Source of the DNA: CBDCFV01 sp965203835
GTDB lineage: Bacteria; Chloroflexota; Dehalococcoidia; Lucifugimonadales; UBA3495
Assembly (NCBI GenBank): GCA_965203835.1
Contig: OZ241919.1
Coordinates: forward strand, 1,364,001 to 1,428,000
Direction of reading: 5' to 3'
Length of the DNA stretch: 64,000 nt
Shown here: piece after piece, positions 51,852-60,444 of the stretch
Position numbering within the stretch: the first letter of the stretch is position 1
How the letters are laid out: every line of letters starts with the position of its first letter
Translations under genes and position numbers: made by a program
Notes under the pieces: model-generated
What the model was told of the DNA's origin: nothing
Databases searched by the model: none
What the model saw: the letters and a program-made list of their open reading frames with translations, nothing else

Positions 51852-53378
51852 CTAACTCACGAAACCCCTTGAACGGTACTGCAGGGCCTCGGCCAAATGC
51901 TGTACCCCGATGTCCTTGGCCCCGTCCAGGTCCGCGATTGTCCTGGACACCTTCAGGATGCGGTGGAAGGCTCTCGCCGACAGGTTGAGACGCTGCGTCG
52001 CCGTTTGGAGCAGCGCCCTGGCGCTCTCGTCCAAAGGGCAGGACTTCCAAACATCCGCCGGCCCCATTTCAGAATTGCACAGGAACCCCTGCTCACGAAA
52101 CCTCTCCTGCTGGACTTCACGGGCACGCTCCACGTTATTGCGTGTATGGTTGGAGTCCAGGGCGGGTTCCTCTTCCATCAATTTCTCATACTCCACCGGC
52201 GGCACTTCAACGAAAACGTCGATGCGGTCCAGCAAGGGTCCGCTGACCCGCTTCTGGTACCGGGCAACCGCCGACGGCGAGCACGAGCATTCCTTTTTCG
52301 GGTCGGTATTGTATCCGCAGGGGCAGGGGTTCATTGCCGCAACCAGCATGAAACTTGCGGGGTACGTGACCGTACCTGCAACCCTGCTGATGGTGACCAC
52401 CTTGTCTTCCAAGGGCTGGCGCAGCGACTCCAGGGCGGTGTGACTGAACTCAGGCAATTCGTCCAGGAACAGCACTCCCCGGTGGCTCAAGGTGATCTCT
52501 CCCGGCCTGACCGTCCTGCCGCCGCCCACCAGCCCGGCGTTCGATATGGTGTAATGGGGCGCCCTGAAAGGCCGTTGCCGCATCAACGGGCTGTCAGAGG
52601 GCAGCGCGCCGGTAACGCTGTAGATCTTGGTGACTTCCAGGGCCTCCTCCGCTTCCATCGGCGGCAATATCGAAGGCAGGCACCTTGCCAGCATCGTCTT
52701 GCCGCTGCCGGGCGGCCCGTTCAACAGCACGTTATGGAAACCCGCGGCCGCCACTTCCAAGGCCCGTTTGGCATGTTCCTGCCCCTTGACGTTGTTGAGA
52801 TTCATGCCGTCCGGCATCTCCAGGCTGTTCTCCGGCACCAAGCCGTTTCCGGACATCGGGGTGATCGGCGCTTCCCCGCGGAAGTGGCTGATCAGCGCGG
52901 CCAGCGTGGACACCGGGTACACTTCAACGCCGGACACCAACGCTGCCTCCGCCGCGTCCACGGTGGGAACGTAGACCTTGGAATAGCCTTGGTCTCGCAC
53001 CACCGCCACCATTGCCAGGATGCCGGTGGTATGGCGCAGGCTTCCATCCAGGGAGAGTTCGCCGATGAAAATCGCCCCGGCCTCATGCCATTCCAGTTGC
53101 CCGGTCCCCACCATGATCCCCACGGCGATGGGGAGGTCGTAGGCGGGCCCGGCTTTCTTGAGGTCTGCGGGGGCCAGGTTGACCGTGATTCTCCGCAAAG
53201 GGAACTCGCAGCCGCTGTTGCGGAGCGCGGCCCGCACCCGTTCACGGGCCTCTTGCACCGCGGTGTCGGGCAGGCCGACGATGTTGAACGCCGGCAGGCC
53301 TGGGGATATGTCCACCTCGACCTGGACGATGTGCCCATCCAAGCCGACAACTGCGCAGGTCTGGGATGTTGCCAACAC
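51852..53378 (-). CDS. comM: ComM/YifB-family Mg-chelatase-like AAA ATPase
   Basis: 508 aa from GTG 53378 with AGGAG upstream. The N-terminal ChlI-like domain (NIVGLPDTAVQEARERVRAAL) precedes an AAA domain with Walker A GPPGSGKTMLARCLP and Walker B LFLDELPEF. A CxCG-containing insert, NPCPCGYNTDP, and a C-terminal Mg_chelatase_C domain (LNLSARAFHRILKVSRTIADL) complete the family pattern. In competent bacteria ComM is a branch-migration helicase for natural transformation. It is divergent from the peroxidase operon. Confidence 0.9.
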   Translation of the reverse strand: MLATSQTCAVVGLDGHIVQVEVDISPGLPAFNIVGLPDTAVQEARERVRAALRNSGCEFPLRRITVNLAPADLKKAGPAYDLPIAVGIMVGTGQLEWHEAGAIFIGELSLDGSLRHTTGILAMVAVVRDQGYSKVYVPTVDAAEAALVSGVEVYPVSTLAALISHFRGEAPITPMSGNGLVPENSLEMPDGMNLNNVKGQEHAKRALEVAAAGFHNVLLNGPPGSGKTMLARCLPSILPPMEAEEALEVTKIYSVTGALPSDSPLMRQRPFRAPHYTISNAGLVGGGRTVRPGEITLSHRGVLFLDELPEFSHTALESLRQPLEDKVVTISRVAGTVTYPASFMLVAAMNPCPCGYNTDPKKECSCSPSAVARYQKRVSGPLLDRIDVFVEVPPVEYEKLMEEEPALDSNHTRNNVERAREVQQERFREQGFLCNSEMGPADVWKSCPLDESARALLQTATQRLNLSARAFHRILKVSRTIADLDGAKDIGVQHLAEALQYRSRGFVS

Positions 53379-53459
53379 GATTCAACTCCTGAGACTGGAA
53401 TCGATGGCAACTATAAGAGAAGTCTTGGAGTTAATCTATCGCCTTCTGACAGTAGGCGA

Positions 53460-53496
53460 AGGTGTGAACGCGCCAAAATTTAGTTATTGTTCACCT
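53460..53496. promoter_or_regulatory. Imperfect dyad overlapping the -35 of the peroxidase/molybdoenzyme operon
   Basis: AGGTGTGAAC (53460-53469) and GTTCACCT (53489-53496) are inverted copies differing by one inserted base, 19 bp apart. The right arm overlaps the predicted -35. A dyad in this position is a reasonable operator for a redox or anion-responsive regulator, but no regulator is adjacent. Confidence 0.4.
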
Positions 53497-53515
53497 ACCA
53501 GCAGATTAGTACCAT
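53487..53515 (+). promoter_or_regulatory. Possible promoter of the idr-like operon
   Basis: TTGTTC (53487-53492), 17-nt spacer, TACCAT (53510-53515), six nucleotides before the ATG at 53522. No Shine-Dalgarno is present, so a leaderless start is suggested again. The match to consensus is modest. Confidence 0.35.
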
Positions 53516-53521
53516 AGCATT

Positions 53522-54652
53522 ATGTCAAAGAAGGGTTACGTTGCGGCCCTCCTCGTGGTGGCAGTGGTGGCAGTCCTGGCGGCTTCCGCCGGTATCCTGT
53601 CGGCCAATGTCCTGACTAACGGACCTTCCGCCCCGGCAGACCGCAAGCAGGCACTGGCTGCCACAACCCCGGCCACCGTGGAGGAATTGGGAAAGCTGCT
53701 GTTCTTCGACACGCGGCTTTCCGGCGACACCTCCATTTCATGCTCAACCTGCCACGCTCCTGAGAACGCTTGGACCGACGGAACAGCCCTTTCAGCCGGG
53801 TACCAGAGCACCCTCTACTTCCGTAACACTCCCACTATCATCAACGCCGGCCGGATGCCCTTGCTGGACTGGGACGGACGCTTCGCCGCCGGAGACATGG
53901 ACAGCCTGGTACGGGACCACTTGGCTGAAGCCCACTTCATGAACGTGGACGGACGCCTTATGGTGGAACGGCTGAGGCAGGTCCCGGTCTATGAACAGGC
54001 ATTCCGGGATCTCTACGGCAGCGATGTGTCCTATGGGAAAGTCCTCAACGCGCTGTCCGCCTTCGTCTCCACCCGGAACTCTGCCGACCACCCATATCTG
54101 GACTTTGTAAACGGGTCCGAATCCGCCCTCTCCCCTGAAGCCAAGGCGGGCCTGAAATTGTTCGACGGCAAGGCCGGCTGTGCCCAATGCCATAGCGGGG
54201 AATTGCTTTCCGACGGGGATATGCACGCCCTTGGAGTTCCTGAAAACCCGGAGATATTCAGCGAACCCCTCCGGCATATCACCTTCCGCCGTTTCTTCCG
54301 CCTGCTGGGCGTTGCCGATTATGTCTCCCTTAGGTCCGATCCGGGCCTATACCCTCTCACATACGACGAGTCCGACAGGGGAAAGTTCCGAACGCCGTCA
54401 TTGCTGGAGGCCTCACGTACCGCCCCCTACATGCACAACGGCGTACTCGCCAGCCTGGAAGACGTCGTGCGGTTCTACAATGAGGGCGGCGGTCAGCATG
54501 ACAACGCCGACCCGCTCCTGAAGCCCTTGGAACTGACGGAGGACGAAATCGACTCCTTGGTAGCCTTCCTGTCCGCGTTGGGCAGCAACGAAGAGTTCAC
54601 GGAAACTCCCGAGTTGCCGCCTTATGAGCAGCGTACCCTGGGGCAGAATTGA
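53522..54652 (+). CDS. Di-heme cytochrome c peroxidase family protein (IdrP-like)
   Basis: 376 aa. An N-terminal hydrophobic segment (about residues 6-30) should export or anchor it. Two c-type heme motifs are present: CSTCH (Cys74, Cys77, His78) and CAQCH (Cys220, Cys223, His224), in a CCP/MauG fold with KFRTPSLLEASRTAPYMHNG. Canonical family members reduce peroxide; in iodate reductase loci two such proteins (IdrP1, IdrP2) are thought to handle peroxide or reactive iodine by-products. It overlaps the next peroxidase gene by 4 bp (ATGA), so the two are translationally coupled. Confidence 0.9.
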   Translation: MSKKGYVAALLVVAVVAVLAASAGILSANVLTNGPSAPADRKQALAATTPATVEELGKLLFFDTRLSGDTSISCSTCHAPENAWTDGTALSAGYQSTLYFRNTPTIINAGRMPLLDWDGRFAAGDMDSLVRDHLAEAHFMNVDGRLMVERLRQVPVYEQAFRDLYGSDVSYGKVLNALSAFVSTRNSADHPYLDFVNGSESALSPEAKAGLKLFDGKAGCAQCHSGELLSDGDMHALGVPENPEIFSEPLRHITFRRFFRLLGVADYVSLRSDPGLYPLTYDESDRGKFRTPSLLEASRTAPYMHNGVLASLEDVVRFYNEGGGQHDNADPLLKPLELTEDEIDSLVAFLSALGSNEEFTETPELPPYEQRTLGQN

Positions 54653-55878
54653 TGAACGTCTCCAACCGTTTGAACATTGCCCTGGTGGTTTTCGGCCTGC
54701 TGTTCCTGGGCGGAGCGATTCTGGCCATGTACCTCTTCCAACCCCCGGAAAAGGAAGAGGTGATCAAAGACTTGCCTGTAACGGAGACGGCAACAGCGCC
54801 GCCGCCGACCCAGCCAACGGTGACGGTCTCGCTGCGCGATGAATTGCGCGCGATGGGACTCGGGCTGCTCCCTCCCATTGTGATGCCGGCGGATAACCCG
54901 CTGTCCGACGCCAAGGTGGAACTGGGAAAGCTTCTCTTTTTCGACCCCCGAATGTCGGGCGACGGCGCCGTCAGTTGCGCCACCTGCCATACCCCCGGGA
55001 GCGGCTGGGGCGACGGCAACGCCCTCTCACTGGGTTATCCGGGAACTCTGCACTGGCGAAACTCCCAGACCATTCTCAACAGCGCCTACTACCGCCAACT
55101 GTTCTGGGCCGGTGAGTCCAAGAGCCTTGAGGCGCAGGCCAAGTCGGCTTGGACGGGCAACGTGGCCGGAAACCTTGACGCGGCAATGGCCGAGGAGCGG
55201 CTCCGCCAGATGCCCGGCTACGTCCGCAGGTTCAGGGAGGTCTTCGGCGCCGACACCCCCAGTTTCGGTGACGCCCTGCGGGCGGTGGCCGCTTTCGAGG
55301 CGACGATCACCTCCCGCAACGCCCCCTTTGACCGCTACATGGAGGGCGACGATACCGCCCTTTCACCCGGTGCTCAGAGCGGCGCGAAGTTGTTCGTCGG
55401 CAAGGCAGGGTGTATCCAGTGCCACGGCGGGTCTCTGTTTTCCGACCAAGACTTTCACAATACCGGCGTCCCTCCCAATCCCGCGTTCGAGTCCAACCCT
55501 CTGCGGCAAATTACGCTCCGCTATCAGCACCGGGCGAGGGGCGTACCGGAGTCCATTTACCGCAGCGCCGACCGGGACCTGGGCCTCTACTACACCACCA
55601 AGAGGGATGAGGACAAGGGTAAGTTCCGCACCCCGTCACTGCGTGAAGTCGAGCTTACCGGGCCCTACATGCACAACGGGGCCTTCAAGACCCTCGAAGA
55701 GGTGGTCCGGTTCTATAACGACGGCGGCGGGGACGACCCGGCCAAGGACCCGCAACTGAGTCCCCTTGGGTTGACGGAGCAGGAAATGACCAACCTGGTC
55801 GAGTTCCTGCTGAGCTTGACCGGAGACCCCATCATCATCGAGCCTCCCGAATTGCCCGAATACGAGGTCTTGCCGTGA
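54649..55878 (+). CDS. Di-heme cytochrome c peroxidase family protein, second paralogue (IdrP-like)
   Basis: 409 aa. A transmembrane anchor lies at residues 10-31, followed by a Glu/Lys and Pro/Thr-rich linker. Heme motifs are CATCH (Cys110, Cys113, His114) and CIQCH (Cys255, Cys258, His259); GKFRTPSLREVELTGPYMHNGAF is the typical C-terminal segment. It is homologous to the preceding gene and overlaps both neighbours by 4 bp. Tandem di-heme peroxidases next to an Aio-type oxidoreductase are a hallmark of idr clusters. Confidence 0.9.
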   Translation: MMNVSNRLNIALVVFGLLFLGGAILAMYLFQPPEKEEVIKDLPVTETATAPPPTQPTVTVSLRDELRAMGLGLLPPIVMPADNPLSDAKVELGKLLFFDPRMSGDGAVSCATCHTPGSGWGDGNALSLGYPGTLHWRNSQTILNSAYYRQLFWAGESKSLEAQAKSAWTGNVAGNLDAAMAEERLRQMPGYVRRFREVFGADTPSFGDALRAVAAFEATITSRNAPFDRYMEGDDTALSPGAQSGAKLFVGKAGCIQCHGGSLFSDQDFHNTGVPPNPAFESNPLRQITLRYQHRARGVPESIYRSADRDLGLYYTTKRDEDKGKFRTPSLREVELTGPYMHNGAFKTLEEVVRFYNDGGGDDPAKDPQLSPLGLTEQEMTNLVEFLLSLTGDPIIIEPPELPEYEVLP

Positions 55879-56462
55879 GCGAGAAACACGTAGAAGCCAC
55901 CGAAAATTCCACGCAACGCAGCGCCGTCTCGGAACTGCTTGACTGCCGCATCTCGCGCAGACGGTTCCTGTTCATGGCCGCGGCGTCCATCACCACCGTC
56001 ACGCTGGCAAACATCCTTCCCGGGACCCTCTTCGAGGCTGAGGTGGCCGCCTACGAAGGGGTCAAGGTGGGGTCCCTGAATGACCTTCAGGTCGGTGAGC
56101 CGCAACTGTTCAATTACCCGTGGGAGGACCTCAACTGCGTCAATTACTTGGTCAAGCTGGGTGTGCCGGCGGGCGGCGGCGTGGGTCCCGACCAGGACAT
56201 CGTGGCCTTCAACACCGTCTGCCCCCACATGGGAATATCCCTCCTCGGCCAATTCAAGACCGAGCATCAAGTTTTGGGCCCCTGCCCGTCCCACCTCAGC
56301 ACCTACGACCTTACCAGGCACGGGATGGTGATCGCGGGCCATGCGACCCAGGGCCTACCCCAGGTCCTCCTCGAAACACGGGGCGACGACATATACGCCG
56401 TCGGCGTGATGGCCCTGATCTACGGGTTCTCCGACAACCAGATCGACCCGTCTGCGGGTTAG
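55875..56462 (+). CDS. Rieske iron-sulfur subunit (AioB/IdrB-like), Tat-exported
   Basis: 195 aa from GTG overlapping the previous stop. A twin-arginine signal (ISRRRFLFMAAASITTVTL, about residues 26-44) implies export folded with its cofactor. The Rieske [2Fe-2S] ligands are Cys116-x-His118 in CPHMG and Cys137-x2-His140 in CPSHLS. It matches small subunits of arsenite oxidase and iodate reductase. It would pass electrons to or from the molybdopterin subunit encoded 18 bp downstream. Confidence 0.9.
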   Translation: MSEKHVEATENSTQRSAVSELLDCRISRRRFLFMAAASITTVTLANILPGTLFEAEVAAYEGVKVGSLNDLQVGEPQLFNYPWEDLNCVNYLVKLGVPAGGGVGPDQDIVAFNTVCPHMGISLLGQFKTEHQVLGPCPSHLSTYDLTRHGMVIAGHATQGLPQVLLETRGDDIYAVGVMALIYGFSDNQIDPSAG

Positions 56463-56480
56463 GACGAATGGACGTAAGAG

Positions 56481-59135
56481 ATGTCTGAAAAGTACGTGCC
56501 CAAAGATAGCGTTCCCCTTCCGCCGCCCGACGCCAAGGTGCACACTACCGCCTGCGACTACTGCATAGTCGGATGCGGCTACCGGGTGTTTACTTGGCCC
56601 GTCGGCAAGGAAGGCGGCCCCCGCGCCGACCAGAACGCCCTTGGGATCGACATGCCCACGCGGGCGTTCCAAGGCTGGGTTACTCCCAATCAGCACAACA
56701 TGACCTTGATTGACGGGAAGCCTCACCACGTCGTGGTGCAGCCCGACCCGACCGCCGGGGTGGTCAACCGCCTTGGCAATCACAGCATTCGCGGAGGCAC
56801 CCTGGCCCTCAAGGTCTACAACCCAGACGGCCCCACCGCCGACCGGCTCAAGACTCCGCTTCTCAGGGTGAACGACAAGCTCACGCCCATATCCTGGGAC
56901 GCCGCCTTCGAAATCATGTCGCGGGTCTCCCGCCACGTCCTGGACTCTTACGGCGAAGCGGCATGGGCGATGAAGACCTACTCCTACCAGTTTTTCGAGA
57001 ACACCTACGCTATTTCCAAGCTGGCCTTCCGCTCCATCGGCACTCCGGCCTACTCGCCCCACGACAAGCCTGGGCCGGGCGCAGACACCGCCGGCCTGGA
57101 CGACTCCGGCATCAATCCGTTCAGCGCCTCCTACGAGGACTGGGCCGCAGCCGACGTCATCTTCCTCTCCGGCACCGACCCTTTCGAAAGCAAGACCATC
57201 GTCTTCACCGAGTGGATGATGCCGGGAAGCAAGAAGCTGATCTTCGTGCTCCCGCGCAAGACCACGGGCGTTGCTTGGGCCGAGCAAAACGGCGGCCTGC
57301 TGCTGCAACTCATACCGGGCAGCGACACCGTGCTCCAGCTTGCCATAGCCAGGGTGATACTGGAAAACGGTTGGGAGGACACCGAATTCATCGACCAGTG
57401 GATTGCCAACGCATGGGAAATCGACGCCGGCATGGGGCGCGGCTCCCGGAACACTCCCTGGCAGTGGCGGACAACCTGGGGCAAGCTGGGGACCGACTTC
57501 GAAGGATACAAAGAGTGGCTGTTCCAGCAACCCCACGCCGAGCTCGACCGGGCCGCAGAGATAACGGGCGTCCCGGCGGAGAAGATCGTCCAAGCCGCCG
57601 AGTTGCTGGCCAAGCCTGTGAACGGGCAGCGTCCCAAGGCTTCCTTCGCCTTGGAAAAGGGCAACTACTGGTCCAACAACTACGGCAACACCGCCTCCTT
57701 CGCCGCCCTCGCCCTGCTGTGCGGGGCGGGAAACCGGCCCGGCCGGGTGATTTCCCGGCTGGGCGGCCACCAGCGCGGTTGGATGGGCGCCGCCCCCTAT
57801 CCCATAGACAAGTCCCCCAACCGGCTGCCTGGACGGCGGCGGCAGGAAATAGACCTGGACCGGTGGGTGGAGGCCGGACAGGTGCGCTTCGCTTGGGTCA
57901 TCGGCACCACCTGGATCAACGCCATGGCAGCGTCGCAGGAACTCTACGAGACCTTCCTGCGTATGACCAGGAGAAACGAGCACCAAATTTCCACGACGGA
58001 CGTGGACGAAGCGGCGGCAACCCTGATTGCTCGCGCTGACAGCGGCGGCATGGCCATCGTAACCCAGGACATCTACCTCCAATCGCCCATTGCCGACGAA
58101 CTTTCGGACCTCGTGCTTCCCGCCGCCGGCTGGGGCGAGAACGACTTCACCCGCTGCAACGGCGAGCGGCGTCTCCGCCTCTACTCCAGGTTCAATGATC
58201 CTCCCGGCGACGCCAAGCCCGACTGGTGGATCATCGCCCAGTTCGCCCAGAGAATGGGCTTCGAAGGCTACGACTGGCAGGACTCCAACCAAGTGTTCGA
58301 GGAGGCGTCTCGGGCCAGCCGCGGCGGGGTGCTTGACTACAATCCCTTGGTCAGCTACGCCCAATCGCAGGGCCGGAGGGCCCATGACGTGCTGCGGGAC
58401 ATGGGCACCACGGGCATCCAGACACCGGTGCGGATGGTGAACGGCGAGTTGGTAGGCACCGTGCGGCTGCACGACTCCACCCTTGAACTGGGCACTCCCG
58501 AGGGGCCGACGGTACACCGGAAATGGCTCACCCACTTCGGCACCCACTCGGGCAAGGCCGTCCTCAACAAGTCGCCGTGGGAATGGTTCAGCGACTTCTA
58601 CGAGCGCATTACCCCGCATGGCGACGAGCTGTGGGTTACCAACGGGCGCATCAACGAGGTATGGCAGTCGGCATACGACGATTCCCGGAAACCCTACATT
58701 TCCCAAAGATGGCCCATGACCCATGTGGAAATACATCCCGACGACGCCGCGCCCCGCGGAATCGAGAGTGGCGACGAAGTCCTCATGGAAAGCGACGACA
58801 TCCTGGTGCAAACGGGCGGTTTCACGCTGGTCAAGGGGGACGAGTTCCTGTTCAGCAAGCTGGAGGAGAACGGACTGATCCGCCGCGGCAGGGGAAGGAG
58901 CGCGGCGGTAGCCGTCGTAACCGATGCCGTGCGGCCCGGTGTTCTTTACACGAATTTCCTGTGGGCCCCAGGCTGGCCCAACACCGAGGCCAACAGCCTG
59001 ATTCACCGGGTGCCCGACCCCATAACCAACCGCTACCGTTTCAAGCTGGGCAAGGCCAAAATAAAAAAGACCGGCGAGTCGCCTTACAAGCACTCCTTCG
59101 AGTCCATGACGTTCAAGTCCCGGAACATCGTTTAG
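56481..59135 (+). CDS. AioA/IdrA-family molybdopterin oxidoreductase, catalytic subunit
   Basis: 884 aa DMSO-reductase-superfamily enzyme. Cys25-x2-Cys28-x3-Cys32 with Ser102 in place of the fourth Cys gives the [3Fe-4S] site of the arsenite oxidase branch. No Tat signal is present, as expected when the Rieske subunit carries it. By my alignment with remembered arsenite oxidase, His195 corresponds to His194, Arg419 and His423 to Arg426 and His430 (RLGGH), but Glu203 is Asp202. Its place after two di-heme peroxidases and a Rieske gene matches idr (iodate reductase) loci. Arsenite oxidase remains the main alternative. Confidence 0.85.
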   Translation: MSEKYVPKDSVPLPPPDAKVHTTACDYCIVGCGYRVFTWPVGKEGGPRADQNALGIDMPTRAFQGWVTPNQHNMTLIDGKPHHVVVQPDPTAGVVNRLGNHSIRGGTLALKVYNPDGPTADRLKTPLLRVNDKLTPISWDAAFEIMSRVSRHVLDSYGEAAWAMKTYSYQFFENTYAISKLAFRSIGTPAYSPHDKPGPGADTAGLDDSGINPFSASYEDWAAADVIFLSGTDPFESKTIVFTEWMMPGSKKLIFVLPRKTTGVAWAEQNGGLLLQLIPGSDTVLQLAIARVILENGWEDTEFIDQWIANAWEIDAGMGRGSRNTPWQWRTTWGKLGTDFEGYKEWLFQQPHAELDRAAEITGVPAEKIVQAAELLAKPVNGQRPKASFALEKGNYWSNNYGNTASFAALALLCGAGNRPGRVISRLGGHQRGWMGAAPYPIDKSPNRLPGRRRQEIDLDRWVEAGQVRFAWVIGTTWINAMAASQELYETFLRMTRRNEHQISTTDVDEAAATLIARADSGGMAIVTQDIYLQSPIADELSDLVLPAAGWGENDFTRCNGERRLRLYSRFNDPPGDAKPDWWIIAQFAQRMGFEGYDWQDSNQVFEEASRASRGGVLDYNPLVSYAQSQGRRAHDVLRDMGTTGIQTPVRMVNGELVGTVRLHDSTLELGTPEGPTVHRKWLTHFGTHSGKAVLNKSPWEWFSDFYERITPHGDELWVTNGRINEVWQSAYDDSRKPYISQRWPMTHVEIHPDDAAPRGIESGDEVLMESDDILVQTGGFTLVKGDEFLFSKLEENGLIRRGRGRSAAVAVVTDAVRPGVLYTNFLWAPGWPNTEANSLIHRVPDPITNRYRFKLGKAKIKKTGESPYKHSFESMTFKSRNIV

Positions 59136-59142
59136 GCATCGG

Positions 59143-59793
59143 TCAGAAGTGTATGAAGAACGCCAGCAGAACCCCGAAGCTGATGCCGCCCAGGGTGAAT
59201 GCCGCCATGAGGTATTCCCCGGCGCCGGGTCTCGGCCTGGACGATTCCTTCCGGTACCGCCCGTAGCTCCACCAGACCATCGCGCTCACGAACCAGATAA
59301 CCGCGCCGACCAAGGCCCAGCTGAGGTGGAGCAACTGGATGCCGGTCCAGAAATCGGTGACGTTCCGAAAATACAGGACCCCATCGGGGTTGGTGAGCAG
59401 TTCGAACAGGTTGAACGACAGGACCACTGGCAGCAGTAGATGGGGTATGCCCAGCAACGCGGCCATTATTCCCGCAACTCGTACCTCCGCCTGCTTGGAC
59501 CTGAGCCACAGGAAAGGGGTGAAGTGAAGCAGTCCAACGCAAACGAAGATGATGATCGTTGGCACGGCTGGGAAGTAGGTGTAGGTCGGTGGAGAGCCGG
59601 AGGCGCCGACCGCGGTTGGAGACGGTTCAGGAAGCCCCGCCAAGCTTGGGGCGTGAAAATCCGTCGCCAAGTAAAGAACGGTAAAGGTGAGGGGTTTAAT
59701 CAACAGCGGCGCAATGAGCACCCAACTGAAAGGGACCCACCATCGGTCGAACCGTTGCCAGCGTGTTGACTGTGTAGATTCAGCGGTGCGCAA
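59143..59793 (-). CDS. Integral membrane protein of unknown function, convergent with the molybdoenzyme
   Basis: 216 aa with five predicted membrane helices (about residues 18-45, 72-95, 103-125, 145-170 and 190-214). A Pro/Ser-rich external loop lies after the first. Aromatic-rich stretches include WVPFSWVLIAPLLIKP and FWTGIQLLHLSWALVGAVIWFVSAMVWW. His residues occur within helices, but I see no clear bis-His heme pattern. It ends 7 bp from the molybdoenzyme gene on the opposite strand. Whether it links that enzyme to the quinone pool is unknown. Confidence 0.65.
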   Translation of the reverse strand: MRTAESTQSTRWQRFDRWWVPFSWVLIAPLLIKPLTFTVLYLATDFHAPSLAGLPEPSPTAVGASGSPPTYTYFPAVPTIIIFVCVGLLHFTPFLWLRSKQAEVRVAGIMAALLGIPHLLLPVVLSFNLFELLTNPDGVLYFRNVTDFWTGIQLLHLSWALVGAVIWFVSAMVWWSYGRYRKESSRPRPGAGEYLMAAFTLGGISFGVLLAFFIHF

Positions 59794-59796
59794 AGT

Positions 59797-60444
59797 TCAC
59801 TGGGGCTGCCGTTCCTGCCACTCCCTCATGGTAAGTTCCAGCCTGTGCTGGCGAAGGGCCATTGTCAGGTCGCCCCTGGTCCGCTCCAGCACTCCCCGCA
59901 TCATGTCAGTGCTGTGGCGTAACCCCGCAGTCACGCCTTCCGGGAAGTCCACCGTCACCAGCACGCTGTAGATTTCGTCCATCACGTCCATCAGTTCCTG
60001 GCAGCGTCCGAAGTCGTCCCGCCGCAGCGAGTCCAGAATGTAACGCCGCAGTTCACCGATAACTTCCGCCATTCCGTTCAGGTAAGGCGGAGCGTCGATG
60101 CCCAGTTCCTCGGGTTGGGGTATGTCGTTGCCCGAAATTACCGCCAGGGTCACGTTGGCCTCCGCGTACTCCTTGCGGGCGTCCGACAGGAAGGGGGCGA
60201 AGAAAATCTCCGGGGTGTCGCCGCGCATCGGCTCGGCGTCGGACAGCCGTTGCTTGGCCAGACCTATAAGGCGGCCTGCTTCATCCAGGTCGCGACGGTG
60301 CACCGCACGGATGGCGTTGGCCGACAGGCGCGTCACCTCCCTGGAGATGGAGAGTCCCTGCTCCCTGGCGCTGTTGCGAAGGGTCAACCGCTCGATTGCC
60401 TTGGCGCCTATGGCAGCCAGCGAGTCTCCATAAGGCGAGGGCAT
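59797..60444 (-). CDS. Translin-family protein
   Basis: 215 aa from ATG 60444, sharing a base with the thiE stop codon (TGATG), so translation is coupled. An all-helical protein with translin features: IRAVHRRDLDEAGRLI, FLSDARKEYAEANVTLAVI, PPYLNGMAEVIGELRRYILDSLRRDD, and the C-terminal FPEGVTAGLRHSTDMMRGVLERTRGDLTMAL. Translins bind single-stranded nucleic acid, and with partner TRAX act as RNases. Bacterial members are less common than archaeal or eukaryotic ones. Confidence 0.82.
   Translation of the reverse strand: MPSPYGDSLAAIGAKAIERLTLRNSAREQGLSISREVTRLSANAIRAVHRRDLDEAGRLIGLAKQRLSDAEPMRGDTPEIFFAPFLSDARKEYAEANVTLAVISGNDIPQPEELGIDAPPYLNGMAEVIGELRRYILDSLRRDDFGRCQELMDVMDEIYSVLVTVDFPEGVTAGLRHSTDMMRGVLERTRGDLTMALRQHRLELTMREWQERQPQ

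Noticed and set aside
51897..53483. 528-codon open frame antisense to comM
   Set aside because: The ComM frame has complete Walker motifs; the plus-strand frame encodes no recognisable domain.
56355..59093. 912-codon open frame antisense to the molybdoenzyme gene
   Set aside because: Codon pattern and domain motifs belong to the plus-strand gene; the antisense frame has no recognisable domain and is typical of high-GC shadows.
53522..59135. Classical arsenite oxidase operon
   Set aside because: The Fe-S motifs fit, but two di-heme peroxidases and the Glu-to-Asp change favour an idr-like locus; arsenite oxidase stays as the alternative.
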